Below, piece by piece: positions 1-10,309 of a DNA stretch of 31,203 nucleotides (positions are counted from its first letter, which is position 1; the number at the start of each line of letters is the position of its first letter). This DNA comes from Haplomitrium mnioides (taxonomy: Eukaryota; Marchantiophyta; Haplomitriopsida; Calobryales): assembly GCA_049999725.1 (NCBI GenBank), contig JBNGIS010017540.1, forward strand, positions 1-31,203, written 5' to 3'. The position numbers and the translations under genes were made by a program. Below the pieces are notes generated by a model. It saw only the letters and a list, made by a program, of their open reading frames with translations. It was not told where the DNA came from and ran no database searches.

Positions 1-91
1 AAGTGCTGCTATCTCATGGAGTAGTAAGAAACAACCAACCGTTGCACTTTCTAGCACCGAATCTGAATATCGAGGAGTTGCTATCGCTACA
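1..91 (+). pseudogene. Ty1/copia RNase H fragment (C-terminal piece)
   Basis: Reading from base 2, thirty codons translate to a typical plant Ty1/copia RNase H segment containing ISWSSKKQPTVALSSTESEY, followed by RG and a few more residues before a TGA at 92-94. In copia elements this motif lies near the C-terminus of the polyprotein and its Glu/Ser residues belong to the RNase H fold. The rest of the element would lie to the left, outside the window. The copia similarity stops within a few bases of the point where the 70-bp satellite begins, so the element was cut here, or the satellite grew next to or into it. Identification by motif is firm; the exact end is uncertain by about 10 bases. 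Confidence 0.85.
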
Positions 92-1707
92 TGATCATAG
101 ACATCTACATTGACAACTTGTGTGACAGCTAATAGTAAGCAACATCTACACTTACAGTTCATGATCAGCCACATCTACATCGACAACTTGTGTGACAATT
201 AACGGTAAGCAACATCTACACCTACAATTCATGATCAACCACATCTACATCAAAAACTTGTGACGACTAACAATAAGCAACATCTACACTGACATCTCAT
301 GATCGGCCATATCTACATTGACAACTTGTCTGACAACTAACAGAAAGCAACATCTAAACTAACAGCTGATGATGAGCCACATTTACATCAACAACTTGTG
401 TGACAACTAGCAGTAAGCAACATCAACACTAACAATTCATGATCATCTACATCTACATCGACAACTTGTGTGACAACTAACAGTAAGCAACATCTACACT
501 AACAATTGATGATCAACCACATCTACATCGACGACTTGTGACGATTAACAATAAGCAACACCTACACTAACATTTCATCACACCTACACTGACAACTTGT
601 AAGGACTAACAATAAGCAACATTTACACCTACAATTCATGATCAGCCACATCTACAAAAACAATTTCCGATCAACCACATCTACATCGACAACTTGTGAT
701 GACAAACAATAAGCAACATCCACAACAACAACTTATGATAAGCCATATCTATATCGACAACTTGTGACAACTAACAATCAGCAACATGTACACAATCAGT
801 TCATGATCAGCCACATCTACATCGACAACTTGTGATGACTAACAATACGCAACATCTACACCAACAATTCATGATAAGCCACATCTACATCAACAATGTA
901 TGACAACTAATAGTAAGCAACATCTACACTAACAATTCATGATCAACCACTTCTACATCGACAACTTGTGTCACAAGTAACAGTAAGCAACATCTACACT
1001 AACAATTCATGATCATCAACATCTACACTAACAATTCATGATCATCAACATCTACATCGACAACTTTTGTGACAACCAACAGTAAGCAACATCTACACCA
1101 ACAATTCATGATCAGCCACATCCACATCGACAACTTGTGTGACAACTAACAGCAAGCAATATCACACTAACAATTCATGATGAGAAACATCTACATCGAC
1201 AACTTGTGTGACAACTAACAACAAGCAACATCTACACTAACAATTCATGATCAACTACATCTACATCGACAACTTGTGTGACAACTAATAGTAAGCAACA
1301 TCTACAATAAAAATTGATGATTAGCCACATCTACATCAACAACTTGTGACGACTAACAATAAGCAACATCTACACTAACAATTCATCACACCTACATCGA
1401 CATCTTGTAACAACTAACAATAAGCAACATCTACACTAACAATTCATGATCAGCCACATCTACATCGACAACTTGTGATGACCAATAATTAGCAACATCT
1501 ACACCAATAGCTCATGATAAGCCACATCTACATCGACAATGTGTGACAACTTACAGTAAGCAATATCTACACCAACAATTCATGATCAACAAAATCTGCA
1601 TCGACAACTTGTCTGACAACAACTAGTAAGCAACATCTACACCAACAATTCATGATCAGTCACATCTACATCCACAACTTGTGTGACAACTAACAGTAAG
1701 CAACATC
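92..1707. repeat. Satellite array, 70-bp monomer family
   Basis: A word close to ACATCTACATCGACAACTTG recurs every 68-70 bases (for example at 101, 171 and 241). About 23 monomers are present. Each monomer also carries AGCAACATCTACAC and TTCATGATCAGCC-like words; TCATGA and TGATCA are overlapping 6-base palindromes. Some monomers lack the TGATCAGCC segment (near 576 and 1384) and are shorter. Monomers are clearly diverged from each other. No gene is seen in this stretch. Confidence 0.9.
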
Positions 1708-3251
1708 TCAAGATTCAGTACAATAGAGACACATCTACACCAACTACTTGTAATTATCAACAACACAACTTCATTTATACCAACATCTCATATATTAACA
1801 ACTCAAGATTGAGTACAATAGAGACACATCTACACCAAATACTTGTGATTATCATCAATATAACTTCATTTATACCAACACCCCATATATTGGCAACTCA
1901 AGATTGAGTACAATAGAGACACATCTACACCAACTACTTGTGATTATCAACAATACAACTTTATTTATACCGACAACCCATATATTAACAGCTCAAGCTT
2001 GAGTACAATAGAGACACATATACACCAACTACTTGTGATAATCAACAATACAACTTCATTTATACCAACAACCCATATATTAACAACTCAAGATTGAGTA
2101 CAATAGAGACACATCTACACCAACTACTTGTGATTATCAACAATACAACTTCATTTGTAGAAACATCCCATGCATTAGCAACTCAAGATTGAGTAAATTA
2201 GAGACACATCTACACGAACTACTTGTGATTTTTAACAATACAACTTCAATTATACCAACAACCGATATATTAACAACTCTAGATTGAGTACAATAGAGAC
2301 ACATCTACACCAGCTAATTGTGATTATTGACAATACAACTTCATTTATACCAACACCCCATATATAAACAACTCAAGATTGAGTACAATAGACTACTTGT
2401 GATTATCAACAATACAACTTCATTTACACCAACACCCCATATATAAACAACTAAAGATTGAGTGCAATAGAGACACATCTACACCAACTACTTGTGATTA
2501 TCAACAATACAACTTCATTTACACCAACAACACATATATTAACAACTCAAGAATGAGTACAATAGAGACACATCTACACCAACTACTTGTGATTATCAGC
2601 AATGCAACTTCATTTATACCAATAACCCATATATTACCAACTCAAGATTGAGTACAATAGAGACACATCTACACCAACTACTTGTGATTATCAACAATAC
2701 AACTTCATTTATTAAAACACCCTATATATCAACAACTACAGATTGAGTACAATAGAGACACATCTACACCAACTACTTGTGATTATCAACAATACAACTT
2801 CATTTATACCAACACCCCATATATTAACAACTCAAGATTGAGTACAATAGACTACTTGTGATTATCAACAATACAACTTCATTTACAACAACACCCCATA
2901 TATTAACAACTGTAGATTGAGTACAATAGAGACACATCTACACCAACTACTTGCTATTATCAACAAAAAAACTTCATTTATACCAACAACCTATATATTA
3001 ACAACTCAAGATTGAGTACAATAGAGATACATCTACGCCAACTACTTGTAATTATCAACAATAGAACTTCATTTATACCAACAACCTATGTATTGACAAC
3101 TCAAGTTTGAGTACAAGAGAGACACATCTACACGAACTACTTGTGATTATCAACAATGCAACTTCATTTATACCAATAGCCCATATATAAACAACTCAAG
3201 ATTGAGTACAATAGAGACACATCTACTTCAACCACTTGTGATTATCAACAA
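1708..3251. repeat. Satellite array, 95-bp monomer family (segment 1)
   Basis: The monomer contains, in order, ACTCAAGATTGAGTACAATA, GAGACACATCTACACC, AACTACTTGTGATTATC, AACAATACAACTTCATTTAT and ACCAACAACCCATATATTA. Spacing of ACTCAAGATT is exactly 95 between 1801, 1896 and 1991. About 16 monomers are present. Two short monomers near 2391 and 2850 lack about 16 bases (the GACACATCTACACC part). The segment is interrupted at 3251/3252 by the minus-strand gypsy element. Open frames seen here change frame each monomer (95 is not a multiple of 3) and are not genes. Confidence 0.95.
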
Positions 3252-3758
3252 CACAAGCCCATATTCTTTGGGTCTCCCCTCCCGGACATGGAACATGTCT
3301 TCATTAGGGAAGGTGTCCCCCACTTCCTCTGCACTTGGATGCCCCTCAATCTTTGAGAAGAAATCGGCATTCTGGTGTCTCTTTTTCGTCTTGATTCGCA
3401 CTTCAAAGTCAAACTCCTGGAGCAGCAAGATCCACCTTGCCACTCTCCCCGTCAGGTCTAGCTTGTTGACCATGTATTTCAAGGCATCATGATTGGTGTG
3501 GAACACCACCTTGTAGTGCAGCAAGTAGTGCCTGAATTTCTTCAAGGAGTAGATTATCCTCAGGGCCTCACGATCGGTGGGCGAGTAATTCTTTTCTGCC
3601 AATGAGAAGAGTCTTCTGGCAAAGTAGATTGGGTGGTCCCTGCCTTCCTCATCGAGTTGGCTCAGCACGGCTCCCACACAGAAGCCCGAAACATTCATCA
3701 TAACGTGGAACTCCTTGGCCCAGTTTGGGGGTGCAAGGATAGGCGCGTTAGCCAATCA
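3252..3758 (-). pseudogene. Gypsy RNase H domain (minus-strand element), truncated
   Basis: The product resembles gypsy RNase H, which removes the RNA strand during reverse transcription. Visible motifs are GAVLSQLDEEGRDHPIYFA, EKNYSPTDREALRIIYSLKK, FRHYLLHYKVVFHTNHDALK, and LQEFDFEVRIKTKKRHQNAD. Two expected catalytic Asp positions read Asn here: MMNVSGF, where the family has Asp before the S/A-x-F, and HTNHDAL, where it has Asp-His. Both fit G-to-A changes. The NAD Asp is kept. A TGA at 3756-3758 separates this domain from RT in the same frame. The reading frame runs into satellite after RPKEYG, so the integrase that should follow is absent. The enzyme is almost certainly inactive. Confidence 0.85.
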
Positions 3759-4193
3759 CCTCTTGAGCTCATTAAACCTAGATCTCCTTGGCTCAGTTGG
3801 TTCAAAATCACTGCCCCTCTTCACCATCTCAGTTAGGTGGTAAGCTACTAGGGAAAATTTGGGGATGAACCTCCTGTAATAACCCACACAACCCAAGAAT
3901 CCCTGAACCTCCACCAAGCACGTTGGAAATGCCACACCCAGCCATACTGCCACCTTTTCCTAGTCCATGGCAATTCCATGGCTTGAGACCTTATGCCCCA
4001 ATAGTATCCCTTCCCTTACTGCAAAGAAACATTTTCTAGGGTGCAGCTATAGTCCCGTTTCTCTGCATCGCTGAAATGTGAGCCGCACATGCTCCTCATG
4101 GTCCTTGACCTTGCCGTATACCACGAAGTCGTCTATGAAGATTTCGAGGAACTTCTTGAGATAGTCTCGGAACATGTTCGTCATTAGTCTCTA
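3759..4193 (-). pseudogene. Gypsy reverse transcriptase, C-terminal half (minus-strand element)
   Basis: On the minus strand this stretch carries the RT active-site motif F-I-D-D at 4128-4139 within LEIFIDDFVVYG, then the thumb and connection part with LLGHKVSSHGIAMD and [16 protein letters not shown]. Stops in the same frame are TAG at 4191-4193, TAG at 4047-4049, TAG at 3960-3962 and TGA at 3756-3758. The TAG at 4191-4193 replaces the Gln that follows the conserved Phe in this part of plant gypsy RT. Both catalytic aspartates are kept. The domain follows the RT core in the same frame with no indel. Confidence 0.87.
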
Positions 4194-4862
4194 GAAGGCA
4201 TCTGAGGCATTGCAGAGACCAAATGGCATTTTCCGAAAGGCGAACACTCCCCACTCCATTGTGAAAGCTGTTTTTAGTTGGTCCTCCTCCCGTATCCACA
4301 CTTGGTTATAACCGGAGTAACCATCCATGAAACTGTAAACCTCCTGGCCCGCCACCAGGTCCAGCACACCATCAGTAAAAGGTAGAGGGTAGTGGTCCTT
4401 CTTGGTTGTCGTATTCATCTTGCGGTAGTCTTGGCAAACCCTGATCTTTGGCTTCCCGTCCAAGCCCGCCTTCTTTGGCACCACCACTAGAGGGGACACC
4501 CATTCACTGTTCATGACAAGGTATATGAATCATGCCTCTAAGAGCTTATCCACCTCCTCTTTCACCAATAGAGAGAAGTGTGGGTTCATTCGATACTGCC
4601 GCTGCCTTATAGGGGTAGCATTGTCCTCCAAATCAATTTTGTGCTCCTCTAGCTCTCTGGGCATGCCCTTTAGGTCCGTATGGCTCCATGCAAACACGTC
4701 ACTGAAGTTCCTCAGAGTCTGCATGAAGGCTCTCTGAGCCCGCCTGTTTAAGACAAAACCAAGCTGAAATGTCCTCCCACCAGGGGTCGTTATCTCTCGG
4801 TATTGCTCCGCCCTGATGACCTCCACCTTGTTCCTGTTCGTGGAGTCACAGTCTGACTCCAA
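4194..4862 (-). pseudogene. Gypsy reverse transcriptase, N-terminal half (minus-strand element)
   Basis: Conserved RT features read in order on the minus strand: DVFAWSHTDLKGMP, ATPIRQRQYRMNP, LLVKEEVDKLLEA, WVSPLVVVPKK, IRVCQDYRKMN, KKDHYPLPFTDGVLDLVAG, YSFMDGYSGYNQV (carrying the first catalytic Asp) and FRKMPFGLCNASDAF. A TGA at 4530-4532 interrupts it after LLEA, where the family usually has a small or basic residue before FI. Reverse transcriptase copies element RNA into DNA in virus-like particles. Match to plant Athila/Tat-like RT is strong; the copy is broken by stops only. Confidence 0.9.
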
Positions 4863-5444
4863 GTGGGCGAGCCATTGGCCACCTACAGCAAGCTTCTTGT
4901 CGTTCTCCCTTGTTCCTTTTTGGTGGTCATCCCTCTATGGGATGATAGTTGCAACCAACTCCCCTTTTAGCTCAGGTCCAGGGCTGGAAGTGGATGCCTC
5001 TGACTCCCCTTTTTGCTCAGGTCTAGAGCTGAGGATTGGCACTCCTGCTTCAGCTTCCGTAGTGTCCCAAACCTCAAAGACAAAGGTCTCCAACTGGTTG
5101 ACTTTGGTCTCAGCACTACCCAAAAAGTCTGTTTCAGTCATGTCACTCACCAGTCTCAACCAATATGTGTTATCGTCCTCTGACTCTTCTTCTACCGACC
5201 ACTCCATGTCATACTCCTTGTCCTCTGTGGTCTCCCCCTTATGTGGGACAGGGCCGTAATGCACCACAGTCTTGCCGGGTCCGAATACTAAGGTGGAGTC
5301 CCCTCAATTGTGCATTACCTTGGCACCATACAACTAGGGCCTCCCGATTAGAACATGGCATGGAGAACTCCGCGCCGGCCTCATCACCAGGTAGTTCAGT
5401 GCAAACTCCTTCCCCTCGATCTAGGTGGGCACCTTTAGCAAGGC
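4863..5444 (-). pseudogene. Protease-RT linker region (minus-strand element)
   Basis: Same frame as the flanking protease and RT. The right part carries a PCHVLIGRP-stop-LYGAKV segment, matching the PILLRQPWLYQAKV segment of the plus-strand element at about 17600; this is the C-terminal part of the retroviral-type protease fold. The left part is an acidic spacer rich in Glu, Asp and Ser (for example WSVEEESEDDNTYWLRL), comparable to the acidic spacer at about 17730-17850 of the other element. Stops: TAG 5421-5423, TAG 5334-5336 (at a conserved Trp), TGA 5304-5306 (probably also at a Trp) and TAG 4935-4937. Confidence 0.7.
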
Positions 5445-6158
5445 TCATAAGGGCTTAACCCTAGATCCATCCGCCAACCACATAATCCTTTCGGTCGGGG
5501 AGAAAGTCTTGAAGCCTAGTCGGTGGGCAGTCTCCTCCACCATGATGTTTACTCCCACCCCTCCATCCACCGACACCAAGGACAGAGTACACCCTGCAAT
5601 CTGGATGTCTATCTTTGGAGCTCTCTTATCTTCACATATCATCCTTAGGTCAACGTTGGTGCTCACCGTGGGAAGCTTCCTTTTCCTTCTAGCGCCCATG
5701 AGTAGCTCCCGGAGCTGCCTCTTGTATACAGGGCTATCCTTGATCAACTGCCCTACGGTTGCAATGATCGGGCAGTCCCTTACATCCCTTTGGATGCTGT
5801 AGGGCACGTAAGTGCTAGGTGGGGGCTGGGGCGCAAGGTCTTGCTTGGCTTGCTCAGCGGCATTTCTATGATTGACCTCCTGCAAAGTCTTCTCCATCGC
5901 TTGCTGAGCTTCAATCGCCTCCAAGGCTTCCAATTGCTTCTTCACCTCTTCCTCCTGCTTTGGATAAAATAACTTTGGGTGCTTCCCCCTGTAATCCGAG
6001 TCCTCCTGAGTGGGAAGCATGTTTGCAGCCCTCTTCTTTCTTTGAGCCTGCTTGGCCTTTCCTTTTTCCTTGGCCCTGGCTGCAGCCCTGGTGGCCACTC
6101 TGTAGTAGTCCTCCTCCACTGGAGTCTCCACTTCTAGAAACTCTGCCTCATGCTCCTA
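5445..6158 (-). pseudogene. Gag C-terminus and aspartic protease (minus-strand element)
   Basis: An open stretch of about 228 codons between TAG 6156-6158 and TGA 5445-5447. It begins with a basic, Ala/Lys/Arg-rich segment (ATRAAARAKEKGKAKQAQRK), then a predicted helical Glu/Gln/Ala-rich part, then a linker ending RRKRKLPTVS, and then the protease with active site VDGGVGVNIM (Asp codon at 5565-5567). The D-G-G form in place of D-S/T-G also occurs in the plus-strand element (IDGGSGKNIM), so it is a family feature and not damage. The RKLPTVS segment matches KLPKVSV at about 17250. The protease would cleave the Gag-Pol polyprotein. Confidence 0.85.
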
Positions 6159-6239
6159 TGAGGTGGTCACCAAGTTGACTGCTGCTGGCGGAGGTGCTTA
6201 CTGGGCCGGGTTGGGAGGCAACTCCTGGCTTCTGGAATG

Positions 6240-6370
6240 GGGGCAATTATTGGCCAGTTGCCCTTCCGTTTTGCAGCCGGTACACAGTAGCGGTGGTATG
6301 CCATACCCTTGCTTTCTAGGCTTGAGACAATTAGGGGAAATGTGGCTTGGCTACCCATAGTTCCAGCATA
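6240..6370 (-). pseudogene. Gag zinc knuckles (minus-strand element)
   Basis: Two CCHC-type knuckles in the same frame as the protease. The first, at 6327-6368, has spacing C-x2-Y-x4-H-x4-C: its second Cys is Tyr, and a TAG at 6351-6353 sits where the family has Gln. The second, at 6243-6284, reads C-x2-C-x4-Q-x4-C, with Gln at the His position. Such knuckles bind the element RNA for packaging. The pair spacing matches the last two knuckles of the plus-strand element, supporting a common family. Confidence 0.8.
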
Positions 6371-8300
6371 CCATTACCCTGGGCCGGTTTGGGACGGTCT
6401 CTGGCCCTTCTGGCCAAGCGTGTCCCCAAGCCGTTGATTGGCCAAGCACCATATTGACCAATCTACCTACCATTGGTCAGGGTTGGCTAACCACCTGGTA
6501 CACATCAAGACCTCTGTGTCACATGCCCCACATTGGCTATTGGGGTGATGGGTGGTATGGAATAAGACGCGCTGGATGCCCTCTCCAAGCTCCTTCCACT
6601 TCTGAGTGAGATCCCTCCTATATCCAACCCAGACAACCTCCTTGGTTGGTCTTCTTCCACTTCTGGTGCTAGGCTGCTCCTAGAATTCCAGACTCTTTTC
6701 CCTTGCTCCATTGTTTTACTCCACAAATGACTACAAGGTTACTTTTCCAAAATTCTTTTGGCCCGTCGTGATTGCCAAAAAATGTATGTCAGCCATGTGG
6801 TTGGAGCTTTAACTCTTTTCTGACTCAGTTACCCCCACTTAAAGGCTGACTAGTGTTTTGGAACCTTTTATGGGAGGGGCTTTGCACCAAATGGACCCCC
6901 ACTTCTACTTATCAGCTCAAGAGTGTCTGCACAACACTCAACAACACCCAAGCACACACACCAGCCTGCACACAACTATCGTCACACTTCTCTCCACTGC
7001 CCACAGATGCAAGTCACACCTCTTCTTCAGGCCTTAACCCGGAAAGGTGCCACTTGGAAGACAGGGGCAGAAAGAACAGGGCACCTGATTCTCGGCTGCA
7101 ATGGCCTCTTGGTGAGTCCTCTCTTGGGAGTCTTGAGTGATTCTTGTTGGCCTCATAGTCTTGGCCACTAACCAACGATTACTTTAGCAGCCACCATGCT
7201 TATTCACATTAATTTCTCAAGAACACACACAGGTGGACTGTTATACTACCAAGTCAATTCCGAAATATACTTCAGGAGCCCAGGACTGGACCCAATCACC
7301 TTGTGTACAAAAGGGAAACAGGTCCCAGTATCCAATTATCATAATACAATGTTGTTAGTCCTAACTTCCCCTGTCTAGGGTGTCTTGAGGATTGGAAAAA
7401 TGAAATGTAGGCCTTCTAAAACTAAGAACTTCACAGAACTACAAACAGAATACAAATCTAACAATGCACATAAACATAAAGACACCTATACTTCCACACT
7501 GTCCTGCCAACATTACAATCCTTTTCCACCTCTCAAGAACCGATCTTTTCTCCCAACTTTTCTTTAACTCTCGTCAGCAACTTTAGTTCTCCTCCAATCC
7601 TTCATTTACACACTCTCATCCAGATAGTTTTTCAACTTCCCTTGCGAGAAGCCCTGAATTTACTTCCTCAAGCTCGAAAGAGGATTTCTTTAACTTCCAC
7701 CTCTGGAAGACAGTCCCCTCGACTGCTGGCCACCCACCCCACCTTGAGCTTTGAATGGATCTTCTCTGCAGTGTGCGAGCACTAACATGGCCACTCTTCT
7801 CTTGACTTCACTTGAGAATTACGACCAGAAACACCCCCAAGCGCTCTTAGGATTGAGGCTCCTGCACAGACAATGCTAAGACGACCCCAAGATCCCCCCT
7901 TAGTAGCCTCTCACGAATTCGAGACCAAAAGAATTCCCTTCAAATTCAAGTGGCGATCCACCTCCAAATGCTGGTCCACCCGCAACGATGAGTCCACCTG
8001 GATTGCTTGAGACTCTAGAGCTCTACGCTCAGCAATTCTCAACGCCCCTCTAGTCCACCTCCACTCCCACTGGTCCCCTTGCACGAGTCCACTCACCTCA
8101 CGTGAATCTTGGCTGGAATTCTCTCCTCTCTCCCTCGCTACTTCTTCCTCCTTGAGCTTGCTCTCACAACTCAATTTTGCATAAACAACAACCCCCCGAA
8201 CCTCGCAGCGATCCCACCTATACCCCACTTGCAGGCGCGCGTCCCTCCCAACAAATTCTTGATCAAGATCGATCCTACTCTCTTTGCTGGACTTGGCCGT
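6371..8300 (-). other. Degraded gag and 5' leader region, no domain recognised
   Basis: By position this should hold the gag capsid and untranslated leader of the minus-strand element. I found no capsid motif, no long conserved frame and no clear primer-binding site. A frame at 7911-8315 on the minus strand is open for 134 codons, but its product is low-complexity and resembles nothing I know. Base composition is pyrimidine-rich on the plus strand, that is, purine-rich on the sense strand, as is usual for gag leaders. Confidence 0.4.
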
Positions 8301-8689
8301 TTTTCTTGTTAGCAACTGCTTCTTGACAAGGTGACACTTGGCAGCCAGCTCGGGTTTAACAGTCGTCTCGTGAAGCCTTCAGGATCGAAAGAGGAGAATT
8401 TTTGGAGAAGGCTTGGCTGAACCCTGCTTTCCATCTATAATGCTCTGAATTGTAGATTTTCAACCTAGAATTGCCTCGCCGCTGGACGCATTAGCAACCC
8501 CGTGGCAGTCCCGATTCGATTTTTTTGAAGCATCACGTTGAGCGCAGATCCAAAGTTTGGTCGGAGAGGTCCTTCCGCAGAGAAATCCAAAGAATTTTGC
8601 TTGGAGAGGATTGGATTCACAGATTATTGCAAGAGGTGGGCTACCCAACACATCTCGCGGGATGCTTTGTAATTTTCCTCAATCCTCCT

Positions 8690-8935
8690 CGTTGCCATGC
8701 CCCCGTGATTGCCCACGGACCTCCGCAAGCTGCCACGCTTCCACAAACGCTCACGGACCCCCGCAAGTTGCCACGTGTCCGCAAAACTCTCTCAGAACCC
8801 CGTTGTCGCTCTCGGAACCACGTCGTCGCTTGCGGACCCTCGCAAGCTGCCACGTCATCCGCAAAACTCTCTCGGAACCCCGCCGTCGCTCGCGGACCCT
8901 CGCAAGCCGCCACATCATCCACAGTCACGTCGTCC
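8690..8935. repeat. GC-rich degenerate tandem repeats in the LTR
   Basis: The phrase CGGACCCTCGCAAGCTGCCA recurs with small changes at about 8716, 8754, 8833 and 8893, followed by CGTCATCCGCAAAACTCTCT and CGGAACCCCG-like words. Spacing is irregular (38, 79 and 60 bases). Overlapping open frames here are by-products of the repeat and the high GC content. Confidence 0.7.
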
Positions 8936-9128
8936 GACGCTGCCCCTCAAAGGGGTAGGCGGACCATCGCATTGACTGGATCCCGCAATTGACTCAGCGT
9001 TGACTCGAAGGACCCCTCGGACCATCTCTAAACGCCACGTCATCTGCTACCACGCCGTCCGACGCCGTCCCGCAAAGGGGTAGGCAGACCGTTGCATTGA
9101 CTGGATTCCATGGTTGACCTGTGCTGAC
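8927..9128. repeat. Direct repeat of about 75-80 bp, two copies
   Basis: Copies lie at about 8927-9005 and 9050-9128. Both contain GTCCGACG, then CAAAGGGGTAGGC, then a GACC-CATTGACTGGAT phrase, and end in a TTGACTC/CTGACTC word. The copies are offset by about 122 bases, so some non-matching sequence lies between them. Confidence 0.7.
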
Positions 9129-9362
9129 TCTTCTTCTTTTCCGCGGATGCCACGTCATCCGTAAAACTCTTCCCTTGTCGAGTAAGAACAGTTCCGTTGT
9201 CGCTGTTTCAGAGCCCGCTCGCATTAAGAACTGTACGCTCTCGAGGCTAAGTTGTCCCTCTACTCGATATAAGAACTATAGTGGACTCCACGTTGCTCCC
9301 CGTTAAACTTTCAGCGTCGCCCGTACTCCTTCGAACTTTCATCCTCCTCATTTCCGAATCGG

Positions 9363-9870
9363 CGATAGGTCGCCCTTTCAACTGCTCGTCCATTGCTTCT
9401 TCTTTTGGCCGGATCATCGATGGATCATCTTTTTGCCCTCTTGATCTTCCTCTGGCTATATCGTCGATGGATCATCTTTCCGCCCTCTTGATCTTCCTCT
9501 GGTCATATCGTCGATGGATCACTTTTTCGGTACCACTTGGTTCTCCTTTGGCCGGAACCAAGATGGATCGCCCTTTCGGTTTTCCTCGGTTCTCCTCCAG
9601 TCAGACCCGCAATAAGTCGCCCTTTCGGCACTCTTCCCTTGCCTCTTTTCGAATTGTTGATAGGTCGCCTTTTTGCATTCCTTGGTTCTTCTAGTCGGAT
9701 TGTTGATAGATCACCTTTTTGCCATTGCTTGCTCTTTGTCTGGACGGACTCATGATTCATCACCCTTTTGGCTTTACCTGCTCTCTTATGGTCGGACCTA
9801 CAATAAATTACCCTTTCGGTGCTCTTTCCTTGGTCTCCTGTTGGGCTTCCCGATGGATCCCCGTTAAGTG
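9363..9870. repeat. Minisatellite with 48-bp period inside the LTR
   Basis: A word of the form GATGGATCACCCTTTCGG recurs at about 9365, 9421, 9468, 9516, 9564, 9613, 9661, 9707, 9755, 9803 and 9853. Spacing is 46-49 bases except the first (56). Between these words each unit carries a CTTGNTTCTCCT-like stretch and a GGTCGGA/GGCCGGA word. About ten units are present, the three at 9421-9530 being closest to each other. Confidence 0.8.
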
Positions 9871-10309
9871 GGCTCCCCACGTAGGGAGGTTGATCGGAAC
9901 CCACTTAACTGGGCTCCCCACTTAGGGAGGCTAAACCCCGTTAAGATTTGCGGGGCCCGCAACTTTCTTGCTAAGGGTCCGCCGACTCCATGGGTCTGCC
10001 ACGTGTCCTCGAATCCCGTGAAGTGCGCCGGAGACGCCACGTTCCGCGACGCCTCACGGACTCCCTCAAGCTCCAAAATTATGATGAATCACCGCTTTGC
10101 CCTTCTTGCTTAGCCTCTCAGTTGTCCTTCTAAGCAATCCTCTATGCCGCAAAATGGTGACAAGCCATCTTTTTTGTCAGTCGCCGCTTCGCTTATCCCT
10201 GTTTCGCCCTCACCTGAAATCCGTTAGACCCCCTTTAACAGATCTCTATTAAGCGGTCCCCTCATGTTGCAAGACGGATCAGAATCCGCTTAACCGGGTT
10301 CCCCACTTA
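9862..10309 (-). promoter_or_regulatory. Palindromic GGGG/CCCC block repeated in the LTR
   Basis: TTAACTGGGCTCCCCACTTA at 9905-9924 and TTAACCGGGTTCCCCACTTA at 10290-10309 are two copies, with a third weaker copy at about 9864-9884. Both strong copies are preceded by a GATC-GAA-CC-CTTAA phrase. The reverse complement of the 10290 copy differs by a single base deletion from the block in the 3' LTR of the plus-strand element at 22172. The role is unknown; conservation between divergent LTRs suggests a regulatory or structural site. Confidence 0.5.

Noticed and set aside
1683-1907. Open frames within the satellite (also 26128-26319, 27341-27589 and 30940-31167)
   Set aside because: 95 is not a multiple of 3, so the frame rotates from monomer to monomer and no peptide repeats faithfully. 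They are chance openings.
92-3251. Regular short repeats that could suggest a CRISPR array
   Set aside because: The whole 70- or 95-bp unit repeats, without unique spacers, and the sequence around it is plant retrotransposon DNA. This is satellite DNA.
7911-8315. 134-codon minus-strand frame as a possible gag start
   Set aside because: Position fits gag or leader, but no capsid motif is visible and composition is low-complexity. Kept only as an unassigned region.
8200-8360. A primer-binding site for the minus-strand element
   Set aside because: I looked for the complement of tRNA-Asp and initiator tRNA-Met 3' ends between 6700 and 8600 and found no convincing match.
8525-8992. Overlapping open frames on both strands, up to 155 codons
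   Set aside because: Several frames are open at once because of GC-rich tandem repeats; the products are repeats of the same words without a domain.
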